A stretch of DNA of 64,000 nt, taken from Mesorhizobium sp. WSM3859. GTDB lineage: Bacteria > Pseudomonadota > Alphaproteobacteria > Rhizobiales > Rhizobiaceae. Both the position numbers and the translations under genes were made by a program. The notes beneath the pieces are model-generated. The model did not search any database. It was not told the DNA's origin and saw only the letters and a program-made list of their open reading frames with translations. Position 1 is the first letter of the stretch. Each line of letters opens with the position of its first letter. Location: positions 124,001 through 188,000 of the forward strand of contig NZ_NSGG01000009.1 in the NCBI RefSeq assembly GCF_002295065.1. The letters run 5' to 3'. Below, in pieces: positions 33,367 through 42,779 of this stretch.

Positions 33367-36300
33367 ATGAACACCCATCTCATGATGTCGCGGCGCTTCG
33401 CGCCTCTCTTCTGGACGCAATTCCTCTCGGCCTTCAACGACAATTTCCTGAAGAACACGCTGGTGTTCCTCATTCTCTTTACGCTGGCGAAGGACCAGGC
33501 GGCGTCGCTGGTGACGCTGGCCGGCGCCATTTTCATGGCCCCCTTCCTGCTGCTTTCGGCGCTTGGCGGCGAGATCGCCGACCGCTTCGACAAGGCGCTG
33601 ATCGCGCGCCGCCTGAAATTCACCGAGATCGCCGCGGCCGCCGTCGCCGTCGTCGGCATCGCGCTGTCCTCGATCCCGGTGCTGATGACGGCGCTCTTGA
33701 TGTTCGGCATCATCTCGGCGCTGTTCGGACCGATCAAATACGGCATCCTGCCGGACCATCTCGAGCGCAAGGAACTGCCCAAGGCCAATGCCTGGATCGA
33801 GTCGGCCACCTTCGCCGCGATCCTCGGCGGCACGATCGCCGGCGGCGTCGTCTCCGCCGACGGTATCGGTGTTGCGGTGTTCGGGCCGATCATGATGGCG
33901 CTGGCCGTCGGTTGCTGGTTCGTCAGCCGCTATATCCCCTCCACCGGTTCGGCCGCCCCTAACCTCACCATCGACTGGAACATCTTCCGCTCGACATGGC
34001 GGCAGGTCGCCGACTTGCGCACCGACACGCGCATCTGGCGCGCCGGCCTCATGACCTCGTGGTTCTGGCTGGTCGGCGCCATCGTGCTTTCGATCCTGCC
34101 GGCGATGATCAAGGATTCGCTCGGCGGCAACGAGATCGCGGTCACCGCCTATCTCGCGGTGTTCGCCGTCTCGATCGCCATCGGCTCGGCCATCGCCGCT
34201 TGGATGTCGCAAGGCCGCATGGTGCTGCTGCCGGCGCCGGTCGGCACCGCGCTGCTGGCGCTGTTCGGCCTGCATCTGGCCTGGACCATCGGCAGTATGC
34301 AGCCTTCGCCGACAGCCGCCAGCCTGTCGGCCTTCTTCGCCGGCCCGAACACCATCCGTGTCGCTATCGACCTCGCCGGCATGGCCATTGCCGCCGCCTT
34401 CTTGGTGGTGCCGACCTTTGCCGCCGTGCAGGCCTGGTCGCCGGAAGCACGCCGCGCCCGCGTCGTCGCCGCGGTGAGCATCGTCAATGCCGGTTTCATG
34501 ACGGTCGGCGGCATCCTCGTCGCGGCCATCCAGGCGGCAGGCGTCTCGATAGCGGGCATCCTGTTCGGCCTCGTCGTCGCCAACGCCATCGCCGCCTGGC
34601 TGATGCTGAAATTCCTGCCGACCAATCCGTTCCGCGACTTCGTCTCGATCCTGTTCCGCGCCTTCCTGCGGCTGGAGGTCGAGGGGCTGGACAACCTCAA
34701 GGCGGCCGGCAAGGCGCCGATCCTGGCGCTCAACCATGTCAGCTTCCTCGATGGTCCGCTGGCGCTGACGCTGACCGACGAGGAGCCGGTCTTCGCCATC
34801 GACTACACGATCGCGCAGGCCTGGTGGATGAAGCCGTTCATGAAGCTCGCCCGCGCGCTGCCGCTCAATCCGGCAAAGCCGATGTCGACCCGCACGCTGA
34901 TCAAGATCGTGCAGGGCGGCGATCCGCTGGTCATCTTCCCGGAGGGACGCATCACCGTCACCGGCGGCCTGATGAAGGTCTATGACGGCGCCGCCATGGT
35001 CGCCGACAAGACCGGCTCGATGGTGGTGCCGGTGCGCATCGAGGGGCTGGAGAAGAGCTACTTCTCGCGGCTCTCCTCGCAGCATGTGCGCCGCCGCCTG
35101 TTCCCGAAGGTCAAGGTGACCATATTGGAGCCGGTGAAGCTCGAAGTCGCCCAGGAGCTGAAGGGGCGCCAGCGGCGCGCGGCGGCAGGCTCGGCGCTCT
35201 ATCAGGTGATGTCGGACCTCGTCTTCCGCACTCAAAACATCGACAAGACGGTGCTTCAGAAGATCATCGAGACGGCCCACGAGCGCGGCATGAAGGAGCT
35301 CGCCGTGCAGGATCCGGTCACCGGTTCGCTGAGCTACGGCAAGCTGCTCACCGCCGCGGCGGTGCTCGGCGAGAAGTTCGAGCATCTCTATGCCGGACAG
35401 CAGACGCTGGGCATCATGCTGCCCAACGCCAACGGCTCCTGCGCGACGCTGCTCGGCGTCATGTCGGCGGGCAAGGTGCCGGCGATGATCAACTTCACCG
35501 CGGGCGCGGCCAACATTCTGTCGGCCTGCAAGGCGGCAGAAGTGAAGACCGTGCTCACCTCCCGCGCCTTCGTCGAGCAGGCAAAGCTGGGGCCGGTGGT
35601 GGAGGAGATCGGCCGCTCGGTCGACATCGTCTGGCTCGACGACCTGCGCGCCACGATCGGCCTCAAGGACAAGCTGCTCGGCCTGTTGCGCAAGACGACG
35701 CCGCGGGTAGCGCGCAAGGCGGACGACCCGGCTGCGATCCTGTTCACCTCGGGCTCGGAAGGAACGCCCAAGGGCGTGGTGCTGACCCATCGCAACATCC
35801 TGGCCAACGCTGCCCAGGCGGCCTCGCGTATCGACTTCCACTCGGGCGACAAGGTGTTCAACGTGCTGCCGATCTTCCACTCCTTCGGCATGACGGCGGG
35901 CACGGTGCTGCCCCTGATCTCGGGCGTGCCGGTCTATTTCTACCCCTCGCCGCTGCACTACCGCATCGTGCCGGAGCTGATCTATGGGTCGAACGCGACG
36001 ATCATCTTCGGCACCGACACCTTCCTCGCCGGCTACGCCCGCACGGCACATCCTTACGACTTCCGTTCGGTGCGCTATTGCTTCGCCGGCGCCGAGCCGG
36101 TCAAGGCCGCGACGCGCACGACCTATATGGAGAAGTTCGGCCTGCGCATCCTCGAGGGCTACGGCGTGACGGAAGCAGCCCCGGTGATCGCCATCAACAC
36201 GCCGATGTACAACAAGTCGGGCAGCGTCGGAAAAATCATGCCCGGCATGGAGTACCGCCTGGATCCGGTGCCCGGCGTCGAGGAGGGCGGACGGCTGTTC

Positions 36301-36771
36301 GTGCGCGGTCCGAACGTCATGTCAGGCTATCTGCGCGCCGAGAACCCCGGCGTGATGGAGCCGCTGGCCGATGGCTGGCACGATACCGGCGACGTCGTCA
36401 CCGTCGACGACGCGGGCTTCATCTCGATCCGCGGCCGCGCCAAGCGCTTTGCCAAGATCGCCGGTGAGATGATCTCGCTTGCCGCGGTCGAGGCGCTGGC
36501 CGGCGAACTCTGGAAGGGCTCGCTGTCGGCCGTCGCCACGGTGCCGGACGCGCGCAAGGGCGAGAAGCTGATCCTGATCACCGAGGCTGCCGGCGCCACG
36601 CGCGCGGAGTTCCTGGCCTTCGCCAAGGCAAATGGCGCCATGGACCTGATGGTGCCGGCCGAGGTGCGCGTCGTGCCGAAAGTGCCGGTGCTCGGTTCCG
36701 GCAAGCTCGACTTCGCCGGCGTGACCAGGATGGTGCGCGGCGCGGAAGAGCTGAAGGTCAAGGCGGCGTGA
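33367..36771 (+). CDS. aas: Acyl-[ACP]--phospholipid O-acyltransferase, MFS-PlsC-AMP-ligase fusion
   Basis: A 1134-residue three-domain protein. Residues 1-420 are a 12-helix LplT-like MFS domain (APLFWTQFLSAFNDNFLKNT, typical of lysophospholipid flippases). Residues 430-630 are a PlsC acyltransferase with LNHVSFLDGPLAL (the His-x4-Asp motif) and IFPEGRITVTGG. Residues 650-1134 are an acyl-ACP/acyl-CoA synthetase-like AMP-binding domain with FTSGSEGTPKGVVLTHRN and DTGDVVTVDD. The protein should bring lysophospholipid inward, activate a fatty acid and re-acylate it at the inner membrane. The start is probably ATG at 33367; an ATG at 33355 is possible. The triple operator upstream suggests control by a fatty-acid-type repressor. 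Confidence 0.93.
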   Translation: MNTHLMMSRRFAPLFWTQFLSAFNDNFLKNTLVFLILFTLAKDQAASLVTLAGAIFMAPFLLLSALGGEIADRFDKALIARRLKFTEIAAAAVAVVGIALSSIPVLMTALLMFGIISALFGPIKYGILPDHLERKELPKANAWIESATFAAILGGTIAGGVVSADGIGVAVFGPIMMALAVGCWFVSRYIPSTGSAAPNLTIDWNIFRSTWRQVADLRTDTRIWRAGLMTSWFWLVGAIVLSILPAMIKDSLGGNEIAVTAYLAVFAVSIAIGSAIAAWMSQGRMVLLPAPVGTALLALFGLHLAWTIGSMQPSPTAASLSAFFAGPNTIRVAIDLAGMAIAAAFLVVPTFAAVQAWSPEARRARVVAAVSIVNAGFMTVGGILVAAIQAAGVSIAGILFGLVVANAIAAWLMLKFLPTNPFRDFVSILFRAFLRLEVEGLDNLKAAGKAPILALNHVSFLDGPLALTLTDEEPVFAIDYTIAQAWWMKPFMKLARALPLNPAKPMSTRTLIKIVQGGDPLVIFPEGRITVTGGLMKVYDGAAMVADKTGSMVVPVRIEGLEKSYFSRLSSQHVRRRLFPKVKVTILEPVKLEVAQELKGRQRRAAAGSALYQVMSDLVFRTQNIDKTVLQKIIETAHERGMKELAVQDPVTGSLSYGKLLTAAAVLGEKFEHLYAGQQTLGIMLPNANGSCATLLGVMSAGKVPAMINFTAGAANILSACKAAEVKTVLTSRAFVEQAKLGPVVEEIGRSVDIVWLDDLRATIGLKDKLLGLLRKTTPRVARKADDPAAILFTSGSEGTPKGVVLTHRNILANAAQAASRIDFHSGDKVFNVLPIFHSFGMTAGTVLPLISGVPVYFYPSPLHYRIVPELIYGSNATIIFGTDTFLAGYARTAHPYDFRSVRYCFAGAEPVKAATRTTYMEKFGLRILEGYGVTEAAPVIAINTPMYNKSGSVGKIMPGMEYRLDPVPGVEEGGRLFVRGPNVMSGYLRAENPGVMEPLADGWHDTGDVVTVDDAGFISIRGRAKRFAKIAGEMISLAAVEALAGELWKGSLSAVATVPDARKGEKLILITEAAGATRAEFLAFAKANGAMDLMVPAEVRVVPKVPVLGSGKLDFAGVTRMVRGAEELKVKAA

Positions 36772-36783
36772 CCCATGCCTGAG

Positions 36784-36810
36784 ACAGGCCGGCGCGAAAC
36801 GCCGGCCTGT
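36784..36810 (+). terminator. Hairpin after aas
   Basis: An 11-bp perfect stem ACAGGCCGGCG / CGCCGGCCTGT with a CGAAA loop lies 13 bases after the aas stop and before the convergent SDR gene. Only a short T pair follows, so it is a stable transcript end with modest terminator score. Confidence 0.72.
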
Positions 36811-36841
36811 TCGCATCTGGCTAACTCGGCGGTACGACGGT

Positions 36842-37567
36842 CTACATGTTAGCGGCGGTAGGCCTCACGATCACTTCGTTGACGTCGACGCCGTCGGGCT
36901 GTTCGAGGGCGAAGCGGATCGCCCGCGCAATGGCGTCCGGCGTCAGCGATTTCTGCCGCCACTCCTTCAAAGCCGCGGCCACCTGCGGATCGCTGATGTC
37001 GTCGCCCAGTTCGGTCGCGGTCACGCCGGGCGAGATGATCGTGGCGCGGATGTCGTCATGCTCCTGGCGCAGGCCTTCGGTGATCGCCCATACCGCATAT
37101 TTGGTGCCGCAGTAGACCGCCGCGGTGGGCAGCACGAGATGCGCGCCGACGGACGCCACATTGACCACGTGCCCGTTTTTCTGCGCGACGAAGCGGGGCA
37201 GCACCGAAGCGATGCCGTTCAACACGCCGAAGATGTTGACGTTGATCATGCGCGCCCACTCATCGCGCTTCAGCGCGGCAAGCGGCGACAGCGGCATGAC
37301 GCCGGCATTGTTGATCAGCACGTCGATCCGCCCGAATTGCGCATGAGCGGCATCGGCGAAAGCGGCGAAGCTTGCCGCATCCGTCACATCGAGTTCGCGC
37401 CAGGCAACCCCTTCACCGAGTTCCTCGGCCAGCGCCTTCAGACGCTCGGCGCGGCGGGCGCCGATAAACAGCCTGGCGCCTGCCGAGGCAAGCTCGCGAA
37501 CCGTCGCTTCGCCGATGCCGCTCGAGGCGCCGGTGATCAATACAACCTTGTCTTTCAGTCCCGTCAT
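36842..37567 (-). CDS. Short-chain dehydrogenase/reductase (YdfG-like)
   Basis: A 241-residue classical SDR. The NADP-binding LITGASSGIGEATVRELA with the following basic ARRAERL, the NAG motif VLINNAGVMP, the catalytic Ser in VNVASVGAHL and the YCGTKYAVWAITEGLRQE Tyr-x-x-x-Lys are all intact. The family reduces small ketones, aldehydes or 3-hydroxy acids; the substrate is unknown. It is divergent from an AraC regulator, with a pair of direct repeats in the shared gap, so the regulator probably controls it. Confidence 0.9.
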   Translation of the reverse strand: MTGLKDKVVLITGASSGIGEATVRELASAGARLFIGARRAERLKALAEELGEGVAWRELDVTDAASFAAFADAAHAQFGRIDVLINNAGVMPLSPLAALKRDEWARMINVNIFGVLNGIASVLPRFVAQKNGHVVNVASVGAHLVLPTAAVYCGTKYAVWAITEGLRQEHDDIRATIISPGVTATELGDDISDPQVAAALKEWRQKSLTPDAIARAIRFALEQPDGVDVNEVIVRPTAANM

Positions 37568-37634
37568 GAACGTTTCCTTTTCGCTTGCAGTGACGGGACG
37601 CAAAATGGTGGCGCGAAGGCGGAGAGCGGTAGCG

Positions 37635-37667
37635 CGATCGTCCAAAGAGTTTGCACGATCCTCCAAA
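37635..37667. promoter_or_regulatory. Direct repeat CGATCnTCCAAA, probable AraC-type operator
   Basis: CGATCGTCCAAA (37635-37646) and CGATCCTCCAAA (37656-37667) are identical at 11 of 12 positions and start exactly 21 bases apart, two helical turns on the same face. Tandem half-sites with this spacing are what AraC-family activators bind. They lie in the 149-base gap between the divergent SDR and AraC genes. Confidence 0.72.
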
Positions 37668-37716
37668 TAAGCCGACCAAGCCTTGCAATATCGCGCGCGA
37701 TGCAGATTTATGCGGC

Positions 37717-38613
37717 ATGGACAAAATTGCCGATCTGGCTCAGCTGATCTCGCGGTTCGCACCGGTTTCCGGCATGTCCGGCACCGCGGTGCCCCGGCTG
37801 TCGCTCATTCGCGCCGACCATCCCAGCGCGCCGGTGCCGGCGGTCTATGAAGCTTCGCTTTGCATAATCGCCCAAGGGTCGAAGCGCGTCTCGCTGGCCG
37901 GCCAGAGCGTGGTCTATGATGCATCGAGCTATCTTCTCGTTTCGGTCGACCTGCCTCTGATCGGCCATGTTCTCGAGGCCAGTCCGACCGCGCCATATCT
38001 ATGCTGCAAGATCGACTTCGACCCCGGTGCACTTGCCGACCTGCTAGTGACCGAGCGGCGGGTTTCTCCCGAGAAGGACTTGCCCGTGCTTGCCGTCTAT
38101 CCAAGCGACCCGGACCTGATCGATGCCGCGTGCCGATTGGTGAAGCTGCTCGCTCGCCCCGAAACCATCGATGTCCTGGCCCCGCTCGTGGAGCGCGAAA
38201 TCCTCTACCGTCTGCTCACCGGTCCGCATGGCGCAACGCTTCGTCAAATGGGAACCGTCGACAGCCACCTGAACCAGGTGAGCCGCGCCATTGCCACGAT
38301 CCGGAACGGCTTCCAGGCGCAATTGCGCATCGACGAGATTGCCGCTGCGTCAGGCATGAGCGCGTCGTCGCTTCATGCCCACTTCAAGGCGATCACACGC
38401 ATGACCCCGCTCGAGTATCAAAAGCAGCTACGCCTGCAGCAAGCGCGAAGGCTGATGCTGGCTGACGGGGCCAACGCCGGCACGGCCGGCTTCGCCGTCG
38501 GCTACGACAGCCCTTCGCAGTTCAGCCGCGAATATCGGCGCCTGTTCGGCGCCCCGCCCCGTCAGGACATCGAGCGCCTTCAGGCTATACCCGGCTCGGC
38601 CGCGGCCTATTAA
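37717..38613 (+). CDS. AraC-family transcriptional regulator
   Basis: A 298-residue regulator. The N-terminal AraC_N-type cupin region includes VYEASLCIIAQGSKRVSLAG and YLLVSVDLPLIG. The C-terminal double HTH runs from about residue 195: IDEIAAASGMSASSLHAHFK, ITRMTPLEYQKQLRLQQARR and AGFAVGYDSPSQFSREYRRLFG. The ATG at 37717 has no strong ribosome site; an upstream in-frame TTG at 37651 overlaps the direct repeats and is unlikely. It is divergent from the SDR gene and probably activates it in response to a small organic effector. Confidence 0.9.
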   Translation: MDKIADLAQLISRFAPVSGMSGTAVPRLSLIRADHPSAPVPAVYEASLCIIAQGSKRVSLAGQSVVYDASSYLLVSVDLPLIGHVLEASPTAPYLCCKIDFDPGALADLLVTERRVSPEKDLPVLAVYPSDPDLIDAACRLVKLLARPETIDVLAPLVEREILYRLLTGPHGATLRQMGTVDSHLNQVSRAIATIRNGFQAQLRIDEIAAASGMSASSLHAHFKAITRMTPLEYQKQLRLQQARRLMLADGANAGTAGFAVGYDSPSQFSREYRRLFGAPPRQDIERLQAIPGSAAAY

Positions 38614-38641
38614 GCCTTTGGCTGAGCGGGCAAAGCGCGCC

Positions 38642-39628
38642 TCAAACCACGACCACCACCTTGCCGAACTGTTCGCCCGCCTCGAGAAAGCGGTGCGCCT
38701 CGACGATCGCCTCGAACGGAAACGTCCTGGCGACGATCGGCTTCAGGGCGCCTGATTGGAGGCCGTCGAGAATGAAGGTCTTGGCGGCTTCCAGCCGGCC
38801 GGGATCACCGGTGATCTCGTGAACGAGGTAGCCGCGCAGCGTCAACGTCTTCGCCAGGACCTCGAACAGCGGGAACGGCGTCGGCTCGGGGCTGAGGCCG
38901 CCATATTCGATGAGAATGCCGCCGCGTGCCATCGCGGCTGCAAGAGGCGTGAAGATCGGGCCGCCGACCGGGTCGAGCACGACGCGCACGCCTTGTGGCG
39001 CGATCGCTCTCAGCTGCGCCTCGAGATCGTCTTCAGCCAAGGCCACCACATGCCCAGCGCCGGCATCGAGCAATGCCGTCTTCTTGGTCGATGTCCGGGT
39101 GACGGCGATCGGCACGGCGCCAATTCCATTGGCGATCTGGATGGCGGCGAGCCCGACGCTGCTCGACGCGGAGGTGATGACGACGGGCTCGTCACGGCGG
39201 AGACGGGCGATATCGATCAGCGCGCCATAGGCGGTGAGATATTGCATCCATGTCGCGGCGGCGGCCTCGAACGAAAGCGATGGCGGATGTTTGACGACGA
39301 GTTCAGCCGGAAAGATGACGAGCTCACCATAGGCAGGCCAGCGCGCCATCGAGCGCGGCGGGATGATGCTGACCGCATCGCCCGGCGCGAAACCACCGAC
39401 GCCCTCGCCGATCGCCTCGACAATGCCGGCCGCCTCAAGACCGAGGCCTGACGGCAGCGATGGCGTTTCGATGTAAGTGCCGTTGCGCATCGAGGCTTCG
39501 GCGCGGTTCAAGCCCAGTGCCCTGACGCGGATCCGCACCTCGCCAGGACCTGGTGGAGGAACCTCTATTTCCTCGATGCGAAGCACCTCGGGGCCGCCGT
39601 GACTGTGAAAGCGAACAACCTTTGCCAT
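38642..39628 (-). CDS. Zinc-independent quinone oxidoreductase-like (MDR) dehydrogenase
   Basis: A 328-residue medium-chain dehydrogenase/reductase of the quinone-oxidoreductase branch. The N-terminal GroES-like domain has GEVRIRVRALGLNRAEASMR and GLEAAGIVEAIGEGV. The Rossmann half has VVITSASSSVGLAAIQIANG with the NADPH-binding fold, then DPVGGPIFTPLAAAMARGGI. The structural-zinc cysteines of alcohol dehydrogenases are absent, which supports NADPH-dependent reduction of quinones or enones. It is divergent from a LysR gene (102 bases between starts), its likely regulator. Confidence 0.9.
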   Translation of the reverse strand: MAKVVRFHSHGGPEVLRIEEIEVPPPGPGEVRIRVRALGLNRAEASMRNGTYIETPSLPSGLGLEAAGIVEAIGEGVGGFAPGDAVSIIPPRSMARWPAYGELVIFPAELVVKHPPSLSFEAAAATWMQYLTAYGALIDIARLRRDEPVVITSASSSVGLAAIQIANGIGAVPIAVTRTSTKKTALLDAGAGHVVALAEDDLEAQLRAIAPQGVRVVLDPVGGPIFTPLAAAMARGGILIEYGGLSPEPTPFPLFEVLAKTLTLRGYLVHEITGDPGRLEAAKTFILDGLQSGALKPIVARTFPFEAIVEAHRFLEAGEQFGKVVVVV

Positions 39629-39730
39629 CCATGCAACTCCAAATCCGATTGATGGAATTGACTATGAAGAGGCTTTCAAAAGGGATAAATCGCTCAATCG
39701 GCAGAACAGTCGAAACATTTGGTTTTGAAT

Positions 39731-40633
39731 ATGGATCGCCTCGAAAGCATGGAAGTGTTCGTGAAAGCCGTCGACCTCGGCTCGTTCACGGCCGCCGCGG
39801 CGGCGCTTGACCTTTCGGGGCCAATGGTCGGCAAGCATGTCCGCTTCCTTGAGGAACGGCTCGGCGCACGGCTCATCAACCGTACGACGCGCCGGCAGAG
39901 CCCGACCGATTTCGGGCGCGCCTATTACGAGCGCTGCAGGATCGTGCTGGCGGAAGCGAAGGCCGCCGACGCATTGGCAGCCGACCAGTTGTCCGAGCCG
40001 CGCGGAAGACTGCGCGTGACGATGCCGACGCATTTCGGCCGCCACTGTGTCACGCCGATCCTGCTCGCACTTGCCCGGCACTATCCGACACTGGAGTTGG
40101 ACCTGTCGCTCAGCGACCGCTTCGCCGATCTCGTCGAGGATGGTTTCGACCTTGCGATCCGTACCGGCGCACTGGATGATCGGGCTGGCATCATCGGGCG
40201 CCGAGTCGCGCGCCAGCGCATGGTCGTCTGCGCTTCGCCGTCCTACATCGAGACCTTCGGCCGGCCGCTTCAGTTTGAGGACATCGCCAGCCACCAGGCA
40301 ATTATTTACCGTCGTCTCGGCCAAACACTGCAGCCATGGCTGTTCCCGCGTGACAATGGCTCGGTGACAGAGATCGCGCCCGTCGGCAGGCTGCGGCTCG
40401 ACGACCTCGACGCCATCGCTGATGCGGCGACCGACGGTATGGGACTGGCCTGGCTGCCATTTTGGCTGGTGCGCCAACGCGTCGAGGCCGGAACTCTAGT
40501 GCGGCTGCTGCCCGAGCAACCGGATTATCTCTATGACTGCCACGCACTCTGGCTGCAGGTGCCGCATCTGCCGCTGAAGGTGCGGCTGGCCATCGATGCG
40601 CTGGCGGCGGGATTGCCGAAGCTGATGAGCTAG
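39731..40633 (+). CDS. LysR-family transcriptional regulator
   Basis: A 300-residue LTTR. The N-terminal winged HTH (MEVFVKAVDLGSFTAAAAAL, then DLSGPMVGKHVRFLEERLG) is followed by a periplasmic-binding-like effector domain (LRVTMPTHFGRHCVTPILLA). The ATG at 39731 (MDRLESMEVF) is the family start. It is divergent from the quinone oxidoreductase gene and probably controls it; this pairing is common in proteobacteria. Effector unknown. Confidence 0.92.
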   Translation: MDRLESMEVFVKAVDLGSFTAAAAALDLSGPMVGKHVRFLEERLGARLINRTTRRQSPTDFGRAYYERCRIVLAEAKAADALAADQLSEPRGRLRVTMPTHFGRHCVTPILLALARHYPTLELDLSLSDRFADLVEDGFDLAIRTGALDDRAGIIGRRVARQRMVVCASPSYIETFGRPLQFEDIASHQAIIYRRLGQTLQPWLFPRDNGSVTEIAPVGRLRLDDLDAIADAATDGMGLAWLPFWLVRQRVEAGTLVRLLPEQPDYLYDCHALWLQVPHLPLKVRLAIDALAAGLPKLMS

Positions 40634-40689
40634 GCCACTTTGGCGCGATCGGTATCGCCTTTGCCTAGTCGGGGCATCTCCGGCATTTG

Positions 40690-40723
40690 AAAGAAAAAGG
40701 CCGGGCGCGAAAGCGGCCCGGCC
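40690..40723 (-). terminator. Intrinsic terminator of the 2OG-Fe(II) oxygenase gene
   Basis: Read on the minus strand, the stem GGCCGGGC / GCCCGGCC with a GC-extended loop is followed by TTTTTCTTT. It lies 167 bases past the oxygenase stop and may also end the convergent lysR transcript. The rest of 40634-40889 shows no gene. Confidence 0.8.
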
Positions 40724-40889
40724 AAAGCATGAAGGTCATAACCTTCAGAGGGGAACATCGCCCGGCGCAATGGGAGGAAAACACCGAGCGACGCTATCTA
40801 TTTGGGGTCTTGGGGGAGTATTTTCCACGAACGAAATTCCAAAAAAGATCGAGATCACGAAAAAATCTCGCTTAATCATCGTGAAGTCG

Positions 40890-41909
40890 TCAGCCGGCGG
40901 CCGATGCTTTTTCGAACAGGTCCGCATAATGGCGCCGCGCCACGTCGGGATGCGACCTCAGCCGGCTTTTCAGCACATTGGTGCCGACGTTGCGGAACAG
41001 CGGGTTATCCGGGTCGCTGGCCGGGCCGCGCGCCTCTGCCGCCAGTTCCTCCGGCAAGTCGAGCAGCGGGATCGTGGCGTCGAGCCTAGCGCTGAAGAAG
41101 AACGGCACCGAAATCCGCTCGACGCCGGCGGGCGGCGTTACGACACGATGCACGGTTGCCCTGAGATAGCCGTTCGAAGCGAGTTCGAGCAACTCGCCGA
41201 TGTTGACGACCAGCGTCTGAGGGATCGGGTCAACATTCACCCAGCTGCCGTCATATTCGACCTGCAGGCCCTTGTTGCCATCCTGCAGCAGAAGGGTGAG
41301 GAAGCCGCCATCCTTGTGCGCGCCGACGCCCTGGTCGTCGCCGGTCGAGTCGCGGCCGGGGTAGCGCACGATCTTCATGCGGTGGTTCGGCTCGCCGCGA
41401 TAGATGGCATCGAAGGCGTCCTCCGGCTGGTCGAGCGAGAGCGCGAAAGCCTTGAGCAGCCGGATCGCCACATCTGTCGCCTTGGCCTGCCAGGCGAGCA
41501 GCGCCGGCTTCAGATCGGGAAGCGCGGCAGGCCACTGGTTCGGACCCTGCAGCCGTGTCCAGGGCGGCACGCCCGGCCCTTGCGCAATGGTCGTGCGTTC
41601 AACGCCGATGTCGAGCTGCTCGCGCCAGTCGGCCTTGCCCCTGGTCAGTTCGCCGCCGGCGCGCGTATAGCCGCGGAACTGCGGCGACTTCACCATTTCG
41701 ATGGCGAGCTTGTCGGCTTCCGGCAAGGCGAAGAAGCCACGCGCGGCGCCCAGCACTGCGTCGATCTCCGGCTGGGTGATGCCGTGGCCGCTCAGATAGA
41801 AGAAGCCGACATCGCGGGCGGCGGTGCGCAGATCAAACAAGAAAGTTCGAAGTTCGGATGGACCCTGCTCCAGGCGGTCGAGATCGAGCACCGGAATTAT
41901 TCTTGGCAT
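40890..41909 (-). CDS. 2-oxoglutarate/Fe(II)-dependent oxygenase (isopenicillin N synthase-like)
   Basis: A 339-residue IPNS-like dioxygenase. The N-terminal DIOX_N domain has VGFFYLSGHGITQPEIDAVL. The jelly-roll core has the iron ligands His and Asp in GVGAHKDGGFLTLLLQ and the distal His in ATVHRVVTPP. The Arg-x-Ser that binds 2-oxoglutarate is in ERISVPFFF. Bacterial homologues hydroxylate or desaturate diverse small molecules; the substrate is unknown. I chose the ATG at 41909 (MPRIIPVLDLDRL), the family start. It is monocistronic, flanked by its own terminator and an intergenic palindrome. Confidence 0.88.
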   Translation of the reverse strand: MPRIIPVLDLDRLEQGPSELRTFLFDLRTAARDVGFFYLSGHGITQPEIDAVLGAARGFFALPEADKLAIEMVKSPQFRGYTRAGGELTRGKADWREQLDIGVERTTIAQGPGVPPWTRLQGPNQWPAALPDLKPALLAWQAKATDVAIRLLKAFALSLDQPEDAFDAIYRGEPNHRMKIVRYPGRDSTGDDQGVGAHKDGGFLTLLLQDGNKGLQVEYDGSWVNVDPIPQTLVVNIGELLELASNGYLRATVHRVVTPPAGVERISVPFFFSARLDATIPLLDLPEELAAEARGPASDPDNPLFRNVGTNVLKSRLRSHPDVARRHYADLFEKASAAG

Positions 41910-41944
41910 GGACAGGCTCCTGTTGGCGGCAACTCTTTGTCCTC

Positions 41945-41987
41945 GCAATCCGGACGGAAAACCGCTGCGCACTTTTCCTGGAATTGC
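41945..41987 (+). repeat. GCAATTCC-type intergenic palindrome, copy 1
   Basis: GCAATCCGGACGGAAAACCG, then a CTGCG spacer, then CACTTTTCCTGGAATTGC. The ends are near-inverted (GCAATCC / GGAATTGC) and an inner GGAAAA / TTTTCC pair gives a cruciform-capable unit. It lies just upstream of the oxygenase gene. Copies recur at 47070, 47595 and 49956. The remaining 41988-42122 shows no feature. Confidence 0.78.
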
Positions 41988-42122
41988 CCGAGCAACCCCA
42001 GCCGCACGATGACATCAGCGCCATTGTTGGTGAAGAAACACACCGACCAATCTCATTCCAAACACAGCATATCGGCGCTCAATTCCCGGCTTTTGCGGCA
42101 AATTGCGTTCGGATGCCGCACA

Positions 42123-42779
42123 TCATCCACGACGATCCAGACGAGCGACCAGCCGGTCGCCGATCCACTGGATGCCGCAGACCAGCACGATGAGCACGAT
42201 GACAACGGCGACCATGACGCTGGTTTCGAAGCGCTGGTAGCCGTAGCGGATGGCGAGATCGCCGAGGCCGCCGGCGCCGATGGCGCCGGCCATGGCCGAG
42301 GCGCCGACCAGCGTCACCAGCGTCACGGTAAAGCCGGCGACAATGCCCGGCAGCGCCTCCGGCACCAGCACCTCGCGGATGATCGTCCAGCGATTGCCGC
42401 CCATGGCGCGCGCCGCCTCGATCAGCCCATGATCGACCTCGCGCAGCGACACTTCGGCAATGCGCGCATAGTAGGGCGTCGCCGCGATCGACAGCGGCAC
42501 GATCGCCGCCCAGGTGCCGATCGAGGTGCCGACGATCAGCCGCGTCACCGGGATCAGCGCCACCAGCAGGATGATGAAGGGCACCGAACGGAAGCCGTTG
42601 ATGATGGCACCCAGACCACAGTTCACCCAAAGGCTCTCGGCGATGCCGCCGCGATCGGTGGCGACCAAGGCAAGCCCGAGCGGCAGGCCGAAGACCAGCG
42701 AGATGAGACCGGACGCGCCGGTCATCAGCACCGTCTCCCAGATCGAGCGGAGCAGGAGTTCAAACAGAACCGGCGACAT
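42123..42779 (-). CDS. metI: Methionine ABC transporter permease
   Basis: A 218-residue inner-membrane permease with five or six helices. The methionine-permease signature is strong: INGFRSVPFIILLVALIPVTR, SIAATPYYARIAEVSLREVD, then the EAA loop region GLIEAARAMGGNRWTIIREV and GAIGAGGLGDLAIRYGYQRF. The length matches E. coli MetI (217). I set the start at ATG 42779 (MSPVLFELLLRSIWETV), which overlaps the end of metN by 20 bases, so the two are coupled. It works with MetN and MetQ to import L- and D-methionine. Confidence 0.95.
   Translation of the reverse strand: MSPVLFELLLRSIWETVLMTGASGLISLVFGLPLGLALVATDRGGIAESLWVNCGLGAIINGFRSVPFIILLVALIPVTRLIVGTSIGTWAAIVPLSIAATPYYARIAEVSLREVDHGLIEAARAMGGNRWTIIREVLVPEALPGIVAGFTVTLVTLVGASAMAGAIGAGGLGDLAIRYGYQRFETSVMVAVVIVLIVLVCGIQWIGDRLVARLDRRG

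Noticed and set aside
33151..36051. Minus-strand open frame of 966 codons opposite aas
   Set aside because: His/Asp/Gly/Arg-rich shadow of a high-GC gene with no motif; the plus strand encodes a perfect three-domain Aas.
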